Positions 50,695-60,321 are shown, counted from the first letter of the stretch. The stretch is 64,000 nt of DNA from Streptomyces paradoxus (GCF_014202475.1 NZ_JACHGV010000006.1:248001-312000); one strand, 5' to 3'. Notes: generated by a model not told the origin, from the sequence alone. Made by a program: numbers and translations.

Positions 50695-53310
50695 CTACTG
50701 CGGAGTCATGCGCTGCACCATGTCCGGGTGCTGCTCGAGCCACTCGGCCACGGCCTCTTCCTCATGGCCCTGGCCGCGGTCCTTGATCTCGCTCTCCAGG
50801 CTGCCGAGCTCGTCCTCGCTCATCCTGAAGTTCTTGATCCACTTCGTGAGCTGCGGGTACTGCTCGGGGAACTTCTCGTTGGAGATGGTGCGGATCGTGT
50901 TGCCCTCGCCGAAGGCCTTCTTGGGGTCCTTCAGCTTGGTCAGCCCGTAGTCGCTGTACGCCCAGTGCGGCGACCAGAGCGTGACGGCGATCGGCTCCTT
51001 CTTGGCGTAGGCGCGCTTCAGCTCGGCCAGCATCGCCGGGGTGGAGCCGTCGACGACCTCGTACTCCTCGTCGAGGCCGTAGGCGGGCAGGACCTTGTTC
51101 TTCGCCAGGTCCATCTCACCGGTGCCCGGCTCGATGCCGATGATCTTGCCCTTGAAGGTCCCGGCCTTGCCCTGGAGGTCCGCCAGGGAGTCGACGCCCT
51201 TCACGTAGGACGGCACGGCGATCTCCAGGGAGGTCGGTTCGTACCAGGTGCCGAGGTCCTTGAGGCGGTCCTTGTTCTTGTCCCAGTAGTTCTTCTGGGC
51301 GTAGGGCAGCCAGGCGTCGAAGTTGAGGTCGAGATCGCCCGAGGCCAGACCCGTGTAGACCGGGCCGACGTCCATCTGCTTGAGGTTCAGCTTGTAGCCG
51401 CGCCGCTCCAGGACGTTCTTCCACAGGTAGGTGACGGCGATGTCCTCGTCCCAGGGGAACCAGGCCACGTCCAGGGGCCGCTGGGCCTCGGCGGGCGTGC
51501 CGCCCCCGGCGTTCTTCACCGGGGCCATCTTGTCGGCGAAGCCGGGGTTCTGCTTCAGCCAGGCACGGACGGCCTCCTGCTGGTTGCCCTTGCCCGCCTT
51601 GTTGATCTCCGCTTCGAGGCTGGTGAGCTCCTTCTCGCTCATCCTGAACTTCTTCAGCCACTCGGCGACCGTCGGGTCGTCCTGCGCGAAGCCCTTGCGG
51701 GACAGGGTGTGCACACCGTCGCCCTCGCCCCAGGCGCCCTTCGGGTCCTTGAGCTTCCTCAGGTCGTAGTCGTTGTACGCCCAGTGCGGCGACCAGAGGG
51801 TGACCACGATCGGCTTCTTCTGGGCGTAGGCGCGCTTCAGCTCGGCCAGCATCGCGGGCGTGGAGCTGTCGACGACCTCGTACTCCTTGTCCAGGCCGTA
51901 CTCCTTGAGGACCTTGCTCTTCAGCAGGGCCATCTCGCCGGCGCCGGCCTCGATGCCGGTGATCTTGCCACCGAACCGCGACGCCTTGCCCTTGAGGTCC
52001 GCCAGGGAGTCGACGCCCTTCATGTAGGAGGGCACGGAGAGCTCCAGGGACGTCTTGTCGTACCAGGCGCCGAGGTCGTCGAGCTGCTTGCCGTGCTTCT
52101 TCCAGTACTGGGCATGGGTCGTGGGCAGCCAGGCGTCCGTCTGGAAGTCGACGTCGCCCTGGGCGAGGGAGGTGTACAGCGGGCCCGCGTCGAACTGCTT
52201 GGCCTCGACCTCGTAGCCGCGCTGCTCCAGGACCTCCTTCCACAGGAAGGTGGAGGCGACGCCCTCGTCCCACGGGATGTAGCCGATGCTGATCTTCTTG
52301 CCCTGGCCGACGTCCTTGCCGTTCGCCGCGGCCTCGGTGCCGGAGCTGCCGCCGAGGACGCCCATGCCGCCCGCGGTGAGCGCGAGGACGACCACGCCGA
52401 TCACGGCGACGGCCGGACGGGGCCGGTAGGACCAGATCTTCAGCCCCTGGGCGGCGCGCAGCTTGGCGGCGGCGCGGCGGCCGAGCGGGGAGACCTGGGT
52501 GCCGAGGGCGCTGGTCATGCGGTCGAGGTAGATCGCGAGGATCACGATGGCCACACCGGCCTCGGAGCCGAGACCCACGTTGAGCTGGCCGATGGCCTCG
52601 TTGACGTCGCCGCCGAGGCCGCCGGTGCCGACCATGCCGGCGATCGCGGCCATGGACAGGCCCAGCATGATGACCTGGTTGACGCCGGCCATGACGGTGG
52701 GCAGGGCGAGCGGAAGCTGGACACGCAGCAGCGTGTTGCGGGGCGAGGTGCCGAACGCCTCGGCCGCCTCGACCAGTTCCTTGTCGACCTGCCGGATGCC
52801 CAGCTCGGTCATGCGCACGCCCGGGGCGAGGGCGAAGATCAGGGTGGCGACGATGCCGGCCGGGGCGCCGGTGCCGAAGAACAGGATCGCCGGGATGAGG
52901 TAGATCATCGCGGGCAGCGTCTGCATGAAGTCCAGCACGGGCCGGACCAGACCGCTGACGCGGTCGGAGCGGGCCGCCCAGATGCCCACAGGCAGGGCGA
53001 TCACCAGCGCGATGACGGTCGCCACGAGGACGAGCGCCAGGGTGATCATCGCGTTCTCCCACAGTTCGAGGGAGTCGATGAAGGCGAATCCGGCGAACGT
53101 GAGGACACCGGCGAGGGTGCCGCGCAGCCAGAAGGCGATCACGGCGAAGATGCCGGCGAGGAGCAGCGGTTCGGGGGCCTGGAGGACGGCGTTGATGCCG
53201 TCGTAGAGGCCGAGGAAGACGGTCTTGCAGAAGTCGAACAGCCACGCCATGTGGGTGGTGAGCCAGTCGACCGCGTCGTTGACCCAGCTTCCGAGTTCGA
53301 TCCTAGGCAC
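50695..53310 (-). CDS. Glycine-betaine ABC importer: permease fused to two tandem substrate-binding domains
   Basis: 871 residues. Permease about 1-295 (TM and EAA loop AEAFGTSPRNTLLRVQLPLA), a TM at about 306-328, then two OpuAC domains. Binding domain 1 is about 345-600 (PWDEGVASTFLWKEVLEQRG, DAWLPTTHAQYW, LWSPHWAYNDYDL). Domain 2 is about 612-871 (PWDEDIAVTYLWKNVLERRG, DAWLPYAQKNYW, LWSPHWAYSDYGL). Trp residues for the aromatic betaine cage are kept in both. GTG 53310 overlaps the ATPase stop by 8 bp. Function: osmoprotectant uptake with the ATPase. Confidence 0.93.
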   Translation of the reverse strand: MPRIELGSWVNDAVDWLTTHMAWLFDFCKTVFLGLYDGINAVLQAPEPLLLAGIFAVIAFWLRGTLAGVLTFAGFAFIDSLELWENAMITLALVLVATVIALVIALPVGIWAARSDRVSGLVRPVLDFMQTLPAMIYLIPAILFFGTGAPAGIVATLIFALAPGVRMTELGIRQVDKELVEAAEAFGTSPRNTLLRVQLPLALPTVMAGVNQVIMLGLSMAAIAGMVGTGGLGGDVNEAIGQLNVGLGSEAGVAIVILAIYLDRMTSALGTQVSPLGRRAAAKLRAAQGLKIWSYRPRPAVAVIGVVVLALTAGGMGVLGGSSGTEAAANGKDVGQGKKISIGYIPWDEGVASTFLWKEVLEQRGYEVEAKQFDAGPLYTSLAQGDVDFQTDAWLPTTHAQYWKKHGKQLDDLGAWYDKTSLELSVPSYMKGVDSLADLKGKASRFGGKITGIEAGAGEMALLKSKVLKEYGLDKEYEVVDSSTPAMLAELKRAYAQKKPIVVTLWSPHWAYNDYDLRKLKDPKGAWGEGDGVHTLSRKGFAQDDPTVAEWLKKFRMSEKELTSLEAEINKAGKGNQQEAVRAWLKQNPGFADKMAPVKNAGGGTPAEAQRPLDVAWFPWDEDIAVTYLWKNVLERRGYKLNLKQMDVGPVYTGLASGDLDLNFDAWLPYAQKNYWDKNKDRLKDLGTWYEPTSLEIAVPSYVKGVDSLADLQGKAGTFKGKIIGIEPGTGEMDLAKNKVLPAYGLDEEYEVVDGSTPAMLAELKRAYAKKEPIAVTLWSPHWAYSDYGLTKLKDPKKAFGEGNTIRTISNEKFPEQYPQLTKWIKNFRMSEDELGSLESEIKDRGQGHEEEAVAEWLEQHPDMVQRMTPQ

Positions 53311-54394
53311 GGGCGGTCACCTTCTCTCCGCCCTTGTCCCGCGGGGAGTCGCAGGTCTGCGGGGTGGCGTCCCGCTCGTCGCCGAGGAAGCCGACCAGGC
53401 GCTGCCGGGGGACGACGCCGAGCTGCTTGTTGTCCTCGTCGACGACCGCGACCGGGTGGGAGAGCCGGGCGCTGATGGCGCACAGCTCCGTGAAGGGGGT
53501 GCCGGGCGTGGCGGTCTCGCAGTGGCAGCCGGGGTCGTCGGCGGTGACCGAGGTGTCCATGAGCTCGCCCGCGGTCAGGACGCGGGAGCGGTCGACGTCC
53601 TGGGTGAAGGAGGCGACGTAGTCGTTCTCCGGCCGCAGCAGGATGTCCTGGGCGGTGCCGTTCTGGACGATGCGGCCGTCGCGCATGACGGCGATGCGGT
53701 CGCCCAGGCGCATGGCCTCGTTCAGGTCGTGGGTGATGAACACGATCGTCTTCTTGAGCTTCTGCTGGAGTTCCAGCAGCTGGTCCTGCATGTCGCGGCG
53801 GATCAGCGGGTCCAGGGCGCTGAAGGACTCGTCCATGAGCAGCAGATCGGCGTCGGTGGCGAGCGCGCGGGCGAGGCCGACGCGCTGCTGCATGCCGCCG
53901 GACAACTCGTCGGGCCAGGACTTCTCCCAGCCGGCCAGGCCGCACAGGGCGAGCGCCTCGTCGGCGCGGCGTGCGCGCTCGGCGCGGGGCACGCCCTGCA
54001 CTTCCAGGCCGTAGGCGGCGTTCTCGCGCACGCTGCGGTGCGGGAAGAGCGCGAAGTGCTGGAACACCATGCTGATCTTCTTGGAGCGGACCTCGCGCAG
54101 TTCACGGTCGCCGAGCGTGGTCAGGTCCTGGCCGTCGAAGCGCACGTGCCCGGCGGTGGGTTCGAGCAGGCCGTTCAGCATGCGCAGCAGGGTGGACTTG
54201 CCGGAGCCGGAGAGGCCCATGACGACGAAGATCTGGCCGGGCTCCACGGTGAAGGACGCGTCGATCACGGCGGCGGTCGCGCCCTCGGCCCGCAGCTCGT
54301 CCCGGTCGGCTCCGCCGCGGAGCCGCTCGACCGCCCGGTCCGGTCTCCTGCCGAACACCTTGTACAGGCTCTCTGCCTCAAGCCTCGCTGACAC
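53303..54394 (-). CDS. Glycine-betaine/proline ABC transporter ATPase (OpuAA/ProV)
   Basis: 363 residues. Walker A GLSGSGKSTLLR, Q-loop VFQHFALFPHRSV, signature LSGGMQQRVGLARAL, Walker B LLLMDESFSALDP, H-loop FITHDLNEA. A C-terminal CBS-like part (SRVLTAGELM, HPVAVVDEDNKQLGVV) acts as an ionic-strength sensor in this family. GTG 54394 (upstream frame not coding). First gene of the two-gene operon. Confidence 0.93.
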   Translation of the reverse strand: MSARLEAESLYKVFGRRPDRAVERLRGGADRDELRAEGATAAVIDASFTVEPGQIFVVMGLSGSGKSTLLRMLNGLLEPTAGHVRFDGQDLTTLGDRELREVRSKKISMVFQHFALFPHRSVRENAAYGLEVQGVPRAERARRADEALALCGLAGWEKSWPDELSGGMQQRVGLARALATDADLLLMDESFSALDPLIRRDMQDQLLELQQKLKKTIVFITHDLNEAMRLGDRIAVMRDGRIVQNGTAQDILLRPENDYVASFTQDVDRSRVLTAGELMDTSVTADDPGCHCETATPGTPFTELCAISARLSHPVAVVDEDNKQLGVVPRQRLVGFLGDERDATPQTCDSPRDKGGEKVTARA

Positions 54395-54561
54395 GTGTTC
54401 CTCTATTTCGTTGGCAACAGAACAGAGCGAGGACAGGGCGCAAACAGTTGAAATGCGCAATCAGCCTCGCTCCGGGGCGGCGCCTCCCCGAGATCCCGGA
54501 TCCCAAACGCGCAAGTGGGGCGCGTCACATTCGAGGCAGGTGTCTGTCGGTGGCGTACGGC

Positions 54562-55494
54562 ATGATGCGTGGCGTGACCGGACGACTGATGCTCCTCGAC
54601 ACCGCTTCCCTGTACTTCCGCGCCTATTTCGGCGTCCCGGACTCGGTCAGGGCCCCGGACGGCACGCCGGTGAACGCCGTGCGCGGACTGCTCGACTTCA
54701 TCGACCGCCTGGTCCGGGACCACCGGCCCGACCAGCTCGTGGCCTGCATGGACGCCGACTGGCGGCCGCAGTGGCGGGTGGAGCTGATCCCGTCCTACAA
54801 GGCGCACCGCGTCGCGGAGGAGCACGCGGTGGGCCCGGACGAGGAGGAGGTGCCCGACACGCTGTCGCCGCAGGTGCCGGTCATCGAGGCGGTGCTGGAC
54901 GCGGTGGGCATCGCGCGGGTGGGCGTCGCCGGGTACGAGGCGGACGACGTGATCGGCACGTTCACCGCGCGGGCTGAGGGCCCGGTCGACATCGTCACGG
55001 GCGACCGCGACCTGTACCAGCTGGTGGACGACGCGCGCGGGGTGCGCGTGCTGTACCCGCTGAAAGGCGTGGGCACCCTGCAGCACACCGATGAGGCGGT
55101 GCTGCGTGAGAAGTATGGGGTCGGCGGCAGCGGGTACGCGGATCTGGCCCTGCTGCGTGGTGACCCCAGCGACGGCCTGCCGGGCGTGCCGGGTGTCGGA
55201 GAGAAGACGGCGGCCAAGCTGCTGGCCGAGTTCGGGGACCTGGCCGGGATCCTGGCAGCGGTCGAGGACCGGCGGTCGAAGCTGACACCGACGCAGCGCA
55301 GGCGGCTGGACGAGGCGCGTCCGTACCTCGCGGTCGCGCCGAAGGTGGTCCGGGTCGCGGACGACGTGCCCCTGCCGGACGTCTCCACGGCACTGCCGCG
55401 GGCGCCGCGCGACCCGGCGGCGCTGGAGGCACTGGCGGCCCGCTGGGGGCTGGGCGGGTCACTGGAGCGCCTGCTGACGACTCTGTCGAGCTGA
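54562..55494 (+). CDS. 5'-3' exonuclease (FEN/Pol I 5'-nuclease-like)
   Basis: About 310 residues. N-terminal LMLLDTASLYFRAYFGVPDS, PDQLVACMDADWRPQWRVEL, DDVIGTFTARAE with GYEADDVIG metal acids, VTGDRDLYQLVDD and LRGDPSDGLPGVPGVGEKTA (H3TH). It is a stand-alone Pol I-type 5' nuclease that removes flaps or RNA primers. Starts at 54562, 54565 or GTG 54574 are possible; the open frame upstream to 54448 is not coding. Divergent from the OpuA operon. Confidence 0.9.
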   Translation: MMRGVTGRLMLLDTASLYFRAYFGVPDSVRAPDGTPVNAVRGLLDFIDRLVRDHRPDQLVACMDADWRPQWRVELIPSYKAHRVAEEHAVGPDEEEVPDTLSPQVPVIEAVLDAVGIARVGVAGYEADDVIGTFTARAEGPVDIVTGDRDLYQLVDDARGVRVLYPLKGVGTLQHTDEAVLREKYGVGGSGYADLALLRGDPSDGLPGVPGVGEKTAAKLLAEFGDLAGILAAVEDRRSKLTPTQRRRLDEARPYLAVAPKVVRVADDVPLPDVSTALPRAPRDPAALEALAARWGLGGSLERLLTTLSS

Positions 55495-55555
55495 CCTTTT
55501 TCGTAAGAGAACGACGTGAGCTTGCCCCACAAGAGGTGTGACGGGGGGACGAGGT

Positions 55556-55579
55556 GCTAACTTAGGTAACCCTAACTAT
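55556..55579. promoter_or_regulatory. Iron box before the siderophore-interacting protein
   Basis: GCTAACTTAGGTAACCCTAACTA-type sequence here; TTAGG and CCTAA (55562-55575) form an inverted pair. Close to the DmdR/IdeR consensus TTAGGTTAGGCTAACCTAA. It lies 20 bp before the SIP start, so iron-dependent repression is expected. Confidence 0.65.
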
Positions 55580-55598
55580 GCGAGACCGGGAGGTCCTC

Positions 55599-56441
55599 AT
55601 GGCTGAGCGACCGGGACGACAGCCGCGCAGAGCGCATTCCGCTCAGGTCGTCCGCACCGAACGGCTGACCCCGCACATGCAGCGCGTGGTGCTCGGCGGC
55701 GAGGGCCTCGCCGATTTCGCGGCGGAAACGTGCACCGACCACTACGTGAAGCTGCTGTTCCCGCCCGCGGGCGTCACCTATCCGGAGCCCTTCGACCTGC
55801 AGCGCCTCCGGGAGGAGCTGCCGCGCGACCAGTGGCCGGTGACCCGGACCTACACGGTGCGCCAGTGGGACGCCGAGCACCGCGAGCTGACGCTGGACTT
55901 CGTCATCCACGGCGACGAGGGGCTGGCCGGTCCGTGGGCCGCGCGCGTCAGGCCGGGCGAGACCGTGCACTTCATGGGGCCGGGTGGGGCCTACGCGCCC
56001 GACCCGGGCGCCGACTGGCATCTGCTCGCCGGTGACGAGAGCGCGCTGCCCGCGATCGCCTGCGCCCTGGAGGCGCTGCCGCGCGGGGCCAGGGCGTATG
56101 CCTTCGTGGAGATCTCCGGCCCCGAGGAGGAGCAGAAGATCGACTCGGACGTGGAGGTCGTCTGGCTGCACCGTGGCGCCCGCCCGCTCGGTGAGGCGCT
56201 GGTCGAGGCCGTGACGAACCTGGAGTTCCCCGAGGGCCGCGTGCACGCCTTCGTCCACGGCGAGGCGCACTTCGTCAAGCAGCTGCGCCATCTGCTCCGC
56301 GTCGAGCGTCACGTCCCGCGCGAGTCCCTCTCGGTCTCCGGCTACTGGCGCCGGGGCCACAACGAGGACGGCTGGCAGGAATCCAAGCGCGAGTGGAACG
56401 CCCGGATCGAGGCGGAGCAGGAGAGCGTGCCGGCGGCCTGA
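55599..56441 (+). CDS. Siderophore-interacting protein (FAD ferric reductase)
   Basis: 280 residues. SIP FAD domain (AQVVRTERLTPHMQRVVLGG; TRTYTVRQWDAEHRELTLDF with the RTYTVR FAD motif) and the C-terminal SIP domain (HLLAGDESALPAIACALEAL, VHAFVHGEAHFVKQLRHLL, SGYWRRGHNEDGW). Reduces ferric-siderophores to release iron. ATG 55599 with GGGAGGT. Preceded by an iron box. Confidence 0.93.
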   Translation: MAERPGRQPRRAHSAQVVRTERLTPHMQRVVLGGEGLADFAAETCTDHYVKLLFPPAGVTYPEPFDLQRLREELPRDQWPVTRTYTVRQWDAEHRELTLDFVIHGDEGLAGPWAARVRPGETVHFMGPGGAYAPDPGADWHLLAGDESALPAIACALEALPRGARAYAFVEISGPEEEQKIDSDVEVVWLHRGARPLGEALVEAVTNLEFPEGRVHAFVHGEAHFVKQLRHLLRVERHVPRESLSVSGYWRRGHNEDGWQESKREWNARIEAEQESVPAA

Positions 56442-56453
56442 GAACGCTTCTCA

Positions 56454-57050
56454 TCACGAGGCAAGAGGTGTGCGGGCACCGACCCGCGCGTGCAGGTGCA
56501 TGTCGTGCCATCCGTCCGGCTGCAGGGCCGCACTGCGCTTGGTGCCCTCCAGGGCGAAGCCCGTTCTGGCGGCGACGCGGCACGAGGCCTCGTTGCGCAC
56601 GGCGTGCAGGAGTTCCAGCCGGTGGAAGCCGGCCTCGTCGAGGGCCCAGTGGGTGAGTGCGGTCGTGGCCCGGGCGGCGACACCCCGGCCCCGGGCCGCC
56701 GGGACGGTCCAGTACGCCACTTCCGCCGTCCCGTCGTAGAGCCGTAGCTCACGCAGGGCCACCCGGCCCAGCAGCGCGTCGGAGTCCGCGTCGGTCACGG
56801 CCCAGTGCGCCTCCCGCTCGCCGTCCCAGGCCCGGTGCCACTCGCGGATCCAGTCACCGGCCTCCTCCACGGAGGCGGCGGCACGGGCGTGCCACTGGTG
56901 CATCACGGGGTCCTGGAAGACCTCGTACACAGCGGAGGCGTCCCCGGCCCGCCAGGGGCGCAGCACGAGTCCGCCGTCGGCCAGAAGGGCGGGTTGGGGG
57001 CGGCTTGCGAGCGTCCCGGCGGTCAGGACCGGGCTGATGAGGAACGGCAT
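56454..57050 (-). CDS. GNAT acetyltransferase (RimJ/RimL-like)
   Basis: 198 residues. Opening LVLRPWRAGDASAVYEVFQD, VAYWTVPAARGRGVAARATT (acetyl-CoA loop) and HRLELLHAVRNEASCRVAAR then TGFALEGTKRSA are the RimJ/RimL type. Acts on protein N-termini or small molecules; target unknown. ATG 57050. Confidence 0.88.
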   Translation of the reverse strand: MPFLISPVLTAGTLASRPQPALLADGGLVLRPWRAGDASAVYEVFQDPVMHQWHARAAASVEEAGDWIREWHRAWDGEREAHWAVTDADSDALLGRVALRELRLYDGTAEVAYWTVPAARGRGVAARATTALTHWALDEAGFHRLELLHAVRNEASCRVAARTGFALEGTKRSAALQPDGWHDMHLHARVGARTPLAS

Positions 57051-57130
57051 GCCCGCATCCTGGCAAGGTCCGGCCGGGCGCTCCCACCGGTTTTCCGCCC
57101 CCGTACACCGGCCTCGTACGCTGGGCCGCG

Positions 57131-58123
57131 ATGAGACGCAAGAGCCGCACTCCGCCCTCTCCCCTGCCGCAGCGCCACGGCGTTGACCCGGTGCGGGTGA
57201 GGCTGCCCGCAGCGGGGACCTGGGGGACGGTGCGCGAGCACCTCGTGGAGCGGCTCTCCGGGGCGGGCGCCGGGGTCGTCGACGGCATGTTCGACGCGGG
57301 CCGGATCGTCGGGGCGGACGGACGGCCCGTCGCCGGGGACGCCCCTTACGTACCCGGGCTGTTCGTGTGGTTCCACCGGGACCTGCCCGACGAGGTGCCG
57401 GTGCCCTTCCCGCTGGAGGTGGTGCACCGGGACGAGCACATCGTCGTCGCCGACAAACCGCACTTCCTCGCCACCACCCCCCGCGGCAGCCATGTCGCCG
57501 AGACCGCGCTGGCCCGGCTGCGCCGCGAGCTGGACCTCCCGGCGCTCACCGCCGCGCACCGCCTGGACCGGCTCACCGCGGGGCTGGTGCTGTTCACCGT
57601 GCGCCCCGAGGAGCGCGGCGCGTACCAGACGCTGTTCCGCGACCGCCTGGTCCGCAAGGAGTACGAGGCCGTCGCCCCGTACGATCCCGCCCTCCGCCTG
57701 CCCCGGACCGTGCGCAGCCGGATCGTGAAGGAGCGGGGGGTGCTCACCGCCCGGGAGGTCCCGGGCGAGGCCAACGCCGTGAGCCGTGTCGAGCTGATCG
57801 AACACCGCGACCGGCCCGGGGAGCCCGGCGGACTCGCCCGGTACCGCCTCACGCCCGCCACCGGCCAGACCCATCAGCTGCGCGTCCACATGGCCGCGCT
57901 GGGCCTGCCGATCCTCGGTGACCCGCTCTACCCGGAGGTGACCGCCCCCGTGCCGGCCGGTGACTTCCGCCGCCCGCTCCAACTGCTGGCGCGGTCGCTG
58001 GAGTTCACCGATCCGGTCACGGGCGAGGAGCACCGGTTCCGCAGCGGCCGGGTGCTCGCGGCCCGGGCGTCGTACGAGCGGTGGGCCGCCGGGACGTACG
58101 ACGGCCCGTCAGACGCTCAGTAG
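57131..58123 (+). CDS. RluA-family pseudouridine synthase
   Basis: 330 residues. Catalytic Asp146 in AAHRLDRLTAGLVLFT; RluA motifs PLEVVHRDEHIVVADKPH, TPATGQTHQLRVHMAALGLP and ILGDPLYPE. The N-terminal S4-like part is short. Makes pseudouridine in rRNA or tRNA; site unknown. The stop overlaps the convergent P450 gene by 7 bp. Confidence 0.9.
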   Translation: MRRKSRTPPSPLPQRHGVDPVRVRLPAAGTWGTVREHLVERLSGAGAGVVDGMFDAGRIVGADGRPVAGDAPYVPGLFVWFHRDLPDEVPVPFPLEVVHRDEHIVVADKPHFLATTPRGSHVAETALARLRRELDLPALTAAHRLDRLTAGLVLFTVRPEERGAYQTLFRDRLVRKEYEAVAPYDPALRLPRTVRSRIVKERGVLTAREVPGEANAVSRVELIEHRDRPGEPGGLARYRLTPATGQTHQLRVHMAALGLPILGDPLYPEVTAPVPAGDFRRPLQLLARSLEFTDPVTGEEHRFRSGRVLAARASYERWAAGTYDGPSDAQ

Positions 58124-59634
58124 CCGCGCCACCAGCTCAGGAACCGCTGCCAGACGCCCTTGCGGCGGGGCGGTTCCGCGACGGCGGGCGGCGGCGGAAC
58201 CGGCACCGGCTGGGGCTGCACCGGGACCGGCTGCGGCTGCGCGGCGGCGGGCTGGGGCTGCGCGGCGGCCGGTGCGGCCTGCGGCTGCTGCGCGGTGCCG
58301 ATCTGCCAGTCCGAGCGCTGCGCGGCGACCGGCTTGTGGTTCGGCACCTCCTGCACGTCCTGCGGCGGCTTGGGCGCGAACTGCACCGGCAGTTCCACCA
58401 GGTGCCGGGAGGCGATGGACTCCGTCCAGCGCAACTCCTCCTCGTCGCAGTCGAGTTCGACATCGGGCAGCCGCATCAGCAGTGCGTCGACGCCCACGTC
58501 GGCGATGGAGCGGCCGATGTCCTGCCCGGGGCACTCGTGCGGTCCGCCGCCGAAGGCGAGGTGAGAGCGGTTCCCCTGCATGCTGGCCTTCAGGTCCGGC
58601 CGCACCCGGGGGTCGACGTTGGCCGGGAGCGGCGCGAAGAGCAGCCCGTCGCCGCGGCGGATGCGCTGCCCGCCCAGCTCGGTCTCCTGCTTGGCGAAGT
58701 AGGCGAAGACCGTGCTGAACGGCGGCTCGTTCCACAGGGACTGCTCCACCGCCTCCGGCACCGTCATCTGGCCGCCGTTGAGCTGGGCCCGGAAGCGCGG
58801 GTCGATCAGCACCGTGAGCAGCACGTTGGACAGCAGGTTGGTGGTGGCCTCGTAGGCGGCGAAGAGCACCAGGCGCAGGTGCTCCCTGACCTCGTCGTCG
58901 CTGAGCCGGGCCGGGTGGGTGATCAGGTAGCTGGCGAGGTCCTCCTCCGGCCGGGCGCGGCGGGTGGCGGTGAGCCGGCTCAGGGCGTCCATGACGTAGG
59001 AGTGGCTGGCGAGGGAGGTCTCGGTGCCCTTGAGGGCGTCGCGGGCGGCCTCGACGAGCCGGTCGCTGTACTCCTCGGGCATGCCGAGGATCTCGCACAT
59101 CACCGCCATCGGCAGGTGCTCGGTGAACTGGCCGACGAGGTCCGCCTCGCCCGCCTCGCAGAACCGGTTGACGATCGCCTGCGTACTGCGGTTGATGTAG
59201 CGGCGCAGGCTGCGGAAGTCGATGGTGGAGATGGCGCCCATGACCGCGCCGCGCAGCCGCTTGTGCTCGTCGCCCTCGGCGTGCGAGGCGATGGGCTGCC
59301 AGGCGATGTGGGGCATCAGCGGATGGTCGGGCTTGACGAGGCCCTCCCTGAGCGGGTTCCAGATACGGCTGTCCCGGCAGAACTGCGAGGGCGAGCGCAC
59401 CATGTGCAGGTTCTCGGCGTGGCCGAGGACGATCCACATCGGCACGTCGTCGTGGAGCAGCACGGGCGCCACGGGACCGTGCTGGTCCCGCAGTTGCTCG
59501 TACAGCGCTCCCAGGTCCTCCGCCTCGTGCAGCCGGTGCAGCCCGCCGGGCCCGAGGCCGTGCGCGGGGCAGCCGGGGGGCGGGCCGGGCCGGAGTTCGT
59601 CCGTACCGGTCGGGGCGTGGGATTCAGGCGTCAC
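58117..59634 (-). CDS. Conservon cytochrome P450 (CYP157/RarE-like) without ExxR Arg and with a PQ-rich tail
   Basis: 505 residues. Heme-ligand Cys368 in FGGGPHECPG. The I-helix reads AAYEATT (259-265). The K-helix reads AVEQSLWNEPP (295-305): the ExxR Arg is replaced (Glu297-Gln-Ser-Leu300), as reported for the CYP157 family of conservons. After ~425 a Pro/Gln linker (448-487) leads to the basic aromatic tail RRKGVWQRFLSWWRGY, probably a membrane or partner anchor. Last gene of the conservon; in rar/cvn9 clusters the P450 product affects aerial growth. Confidence 0.85.
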   Translation of the reverse strand: MTPESHAPTGTDELRPGPPPGCPAHGLGPGGLHRLHEAEDLGALYEQLRDQHGPVAPVLLHDDVPMWIVLGHAENLHMVRSPSQFCRDSRIWNPLREGLVKPDHPLMPHIAWQPIASHAEGDEHKRLRGAVMGAISTIDFRSLRRYINRSTQAIVNRFCEAGEADLVGQFTEHLPMAVMCEILGMPEEYSDRLVEAARDALKGTETSLASHSYVMDALSRLTATRRARPEEDLASYLITHPARLSDDEVREHLRLVLFAAYEATTNLLSNVLLTVLIDPRFRAQLNGGQMTVPEAVEQSLWNEPPFSTVFAYFAKQETELGGQRIRRGDGLLFAPLPANVDPRVRPDLKASMQGNRSHLAFGGGPHECPGQDIGRSIADVGVDALLMRLPDVELDCDEEELRWTESIASRHLVELPVQFAPKPPQDVQEVPNHKPVAAQRSDWQIGTAQQPQAAPAAAQPQPAAAQPQPVPVQPQPVPVPPPPAVAEPPRRKGVWQRFLSWWRGY

Positions 59635-59700
59635 AGTGATCGCTCCGAAACTGAGGTGGTTCCAGGGTCTGGGGGGAAAGTGGGGGCCGGGTGGTGCGGG

Positions 59701-60321
59701 TCAGGTGAGCGAGCCCGTCATGGCGAGCGAGTGCAGGAAGCGCATGAGGGTCATCAGGACGTCGCGGCTGGAGGCCCGCCGCCGCGCGTCGCACTCGATG
59801 ATCGGGATGTCCGGCGTGAGGTCGAGGGCCGTGCGCAGCTCCTCGAGGTCGTAACGAGGGGCGTCGGGGAAGGAGTTGATGGCGACCACGAAGGGCACAC
59901 CGCGCTCCTCCAGGCGCCCCATGACGTCGAAGCTGACCTCCAGCCGCCGGGTGTCGACCAGCACGACCGCGCCGAGCGCGCCCTCGAACAGGCCGTTCCA
60001 CAGGAACCAGAAGCGCTGCTGGCCGGGCGTGCCGAAGAGGTACAGCACCAGTTGGTCGGTGATGCTGATCCGGCCGAAGTCCATGGCGACGGTGGTGGCC
60101 GTCTTGGACGCGGAGCCGAAGTTGTCGTCGACACCGATGCCGGCCTGCGTCATGGTCTCCTCGGTGGTCAGCGGTGTGATCTCGCTGACCGATCCGACCA
60201 TGGTGGTCTTGCCGACGCCGAAGCCGCCCACGATCACGATCTTGGCCGCGGCCTGTGCCGTGTGGGGCAGCTGGTCCTCGGTCCGGGGGCCCGGGATGGT
60301 GTCAGAGCCGTTGAAGTCCAT
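59701..60321 (-). CDS. Conservon GTPase (CvnD/RarD-like, Ras-like)
   Basis: 206 residues. P-loop GGFGVGKTTMVG (32-43), switch/G3 LFGTPGQQRFWF, and a changed G4 AINSFPD instead of NKxD, as in other conservon GTPases. The tail FLHSLAMTGSLT is short. Works with the roadblock and DUF742 proteins as a membrane-associated G-protein-like switch. It overlaps the DUF742 gene by 20 bp. Confidence 0.93.
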   Translation of the reverse strand: MDFNGSDTIPGPRTEDQLPHTAQAAAKIVIVGGFGVGKTTMVGSVSEITPLTTEETMTQAGIGVDDNFGSASKTATTVAMDFGRISITDQLVLYLFGTPGQQRFWFLWNGLFEGALGAVVLVDTRRLEVSFDVMGRLEERGVPFVVAINSFPDAPRYDLEELRTALDLTPDIPIIECDARRRASSRDVLMTLMRFLHSLAMTGSLT

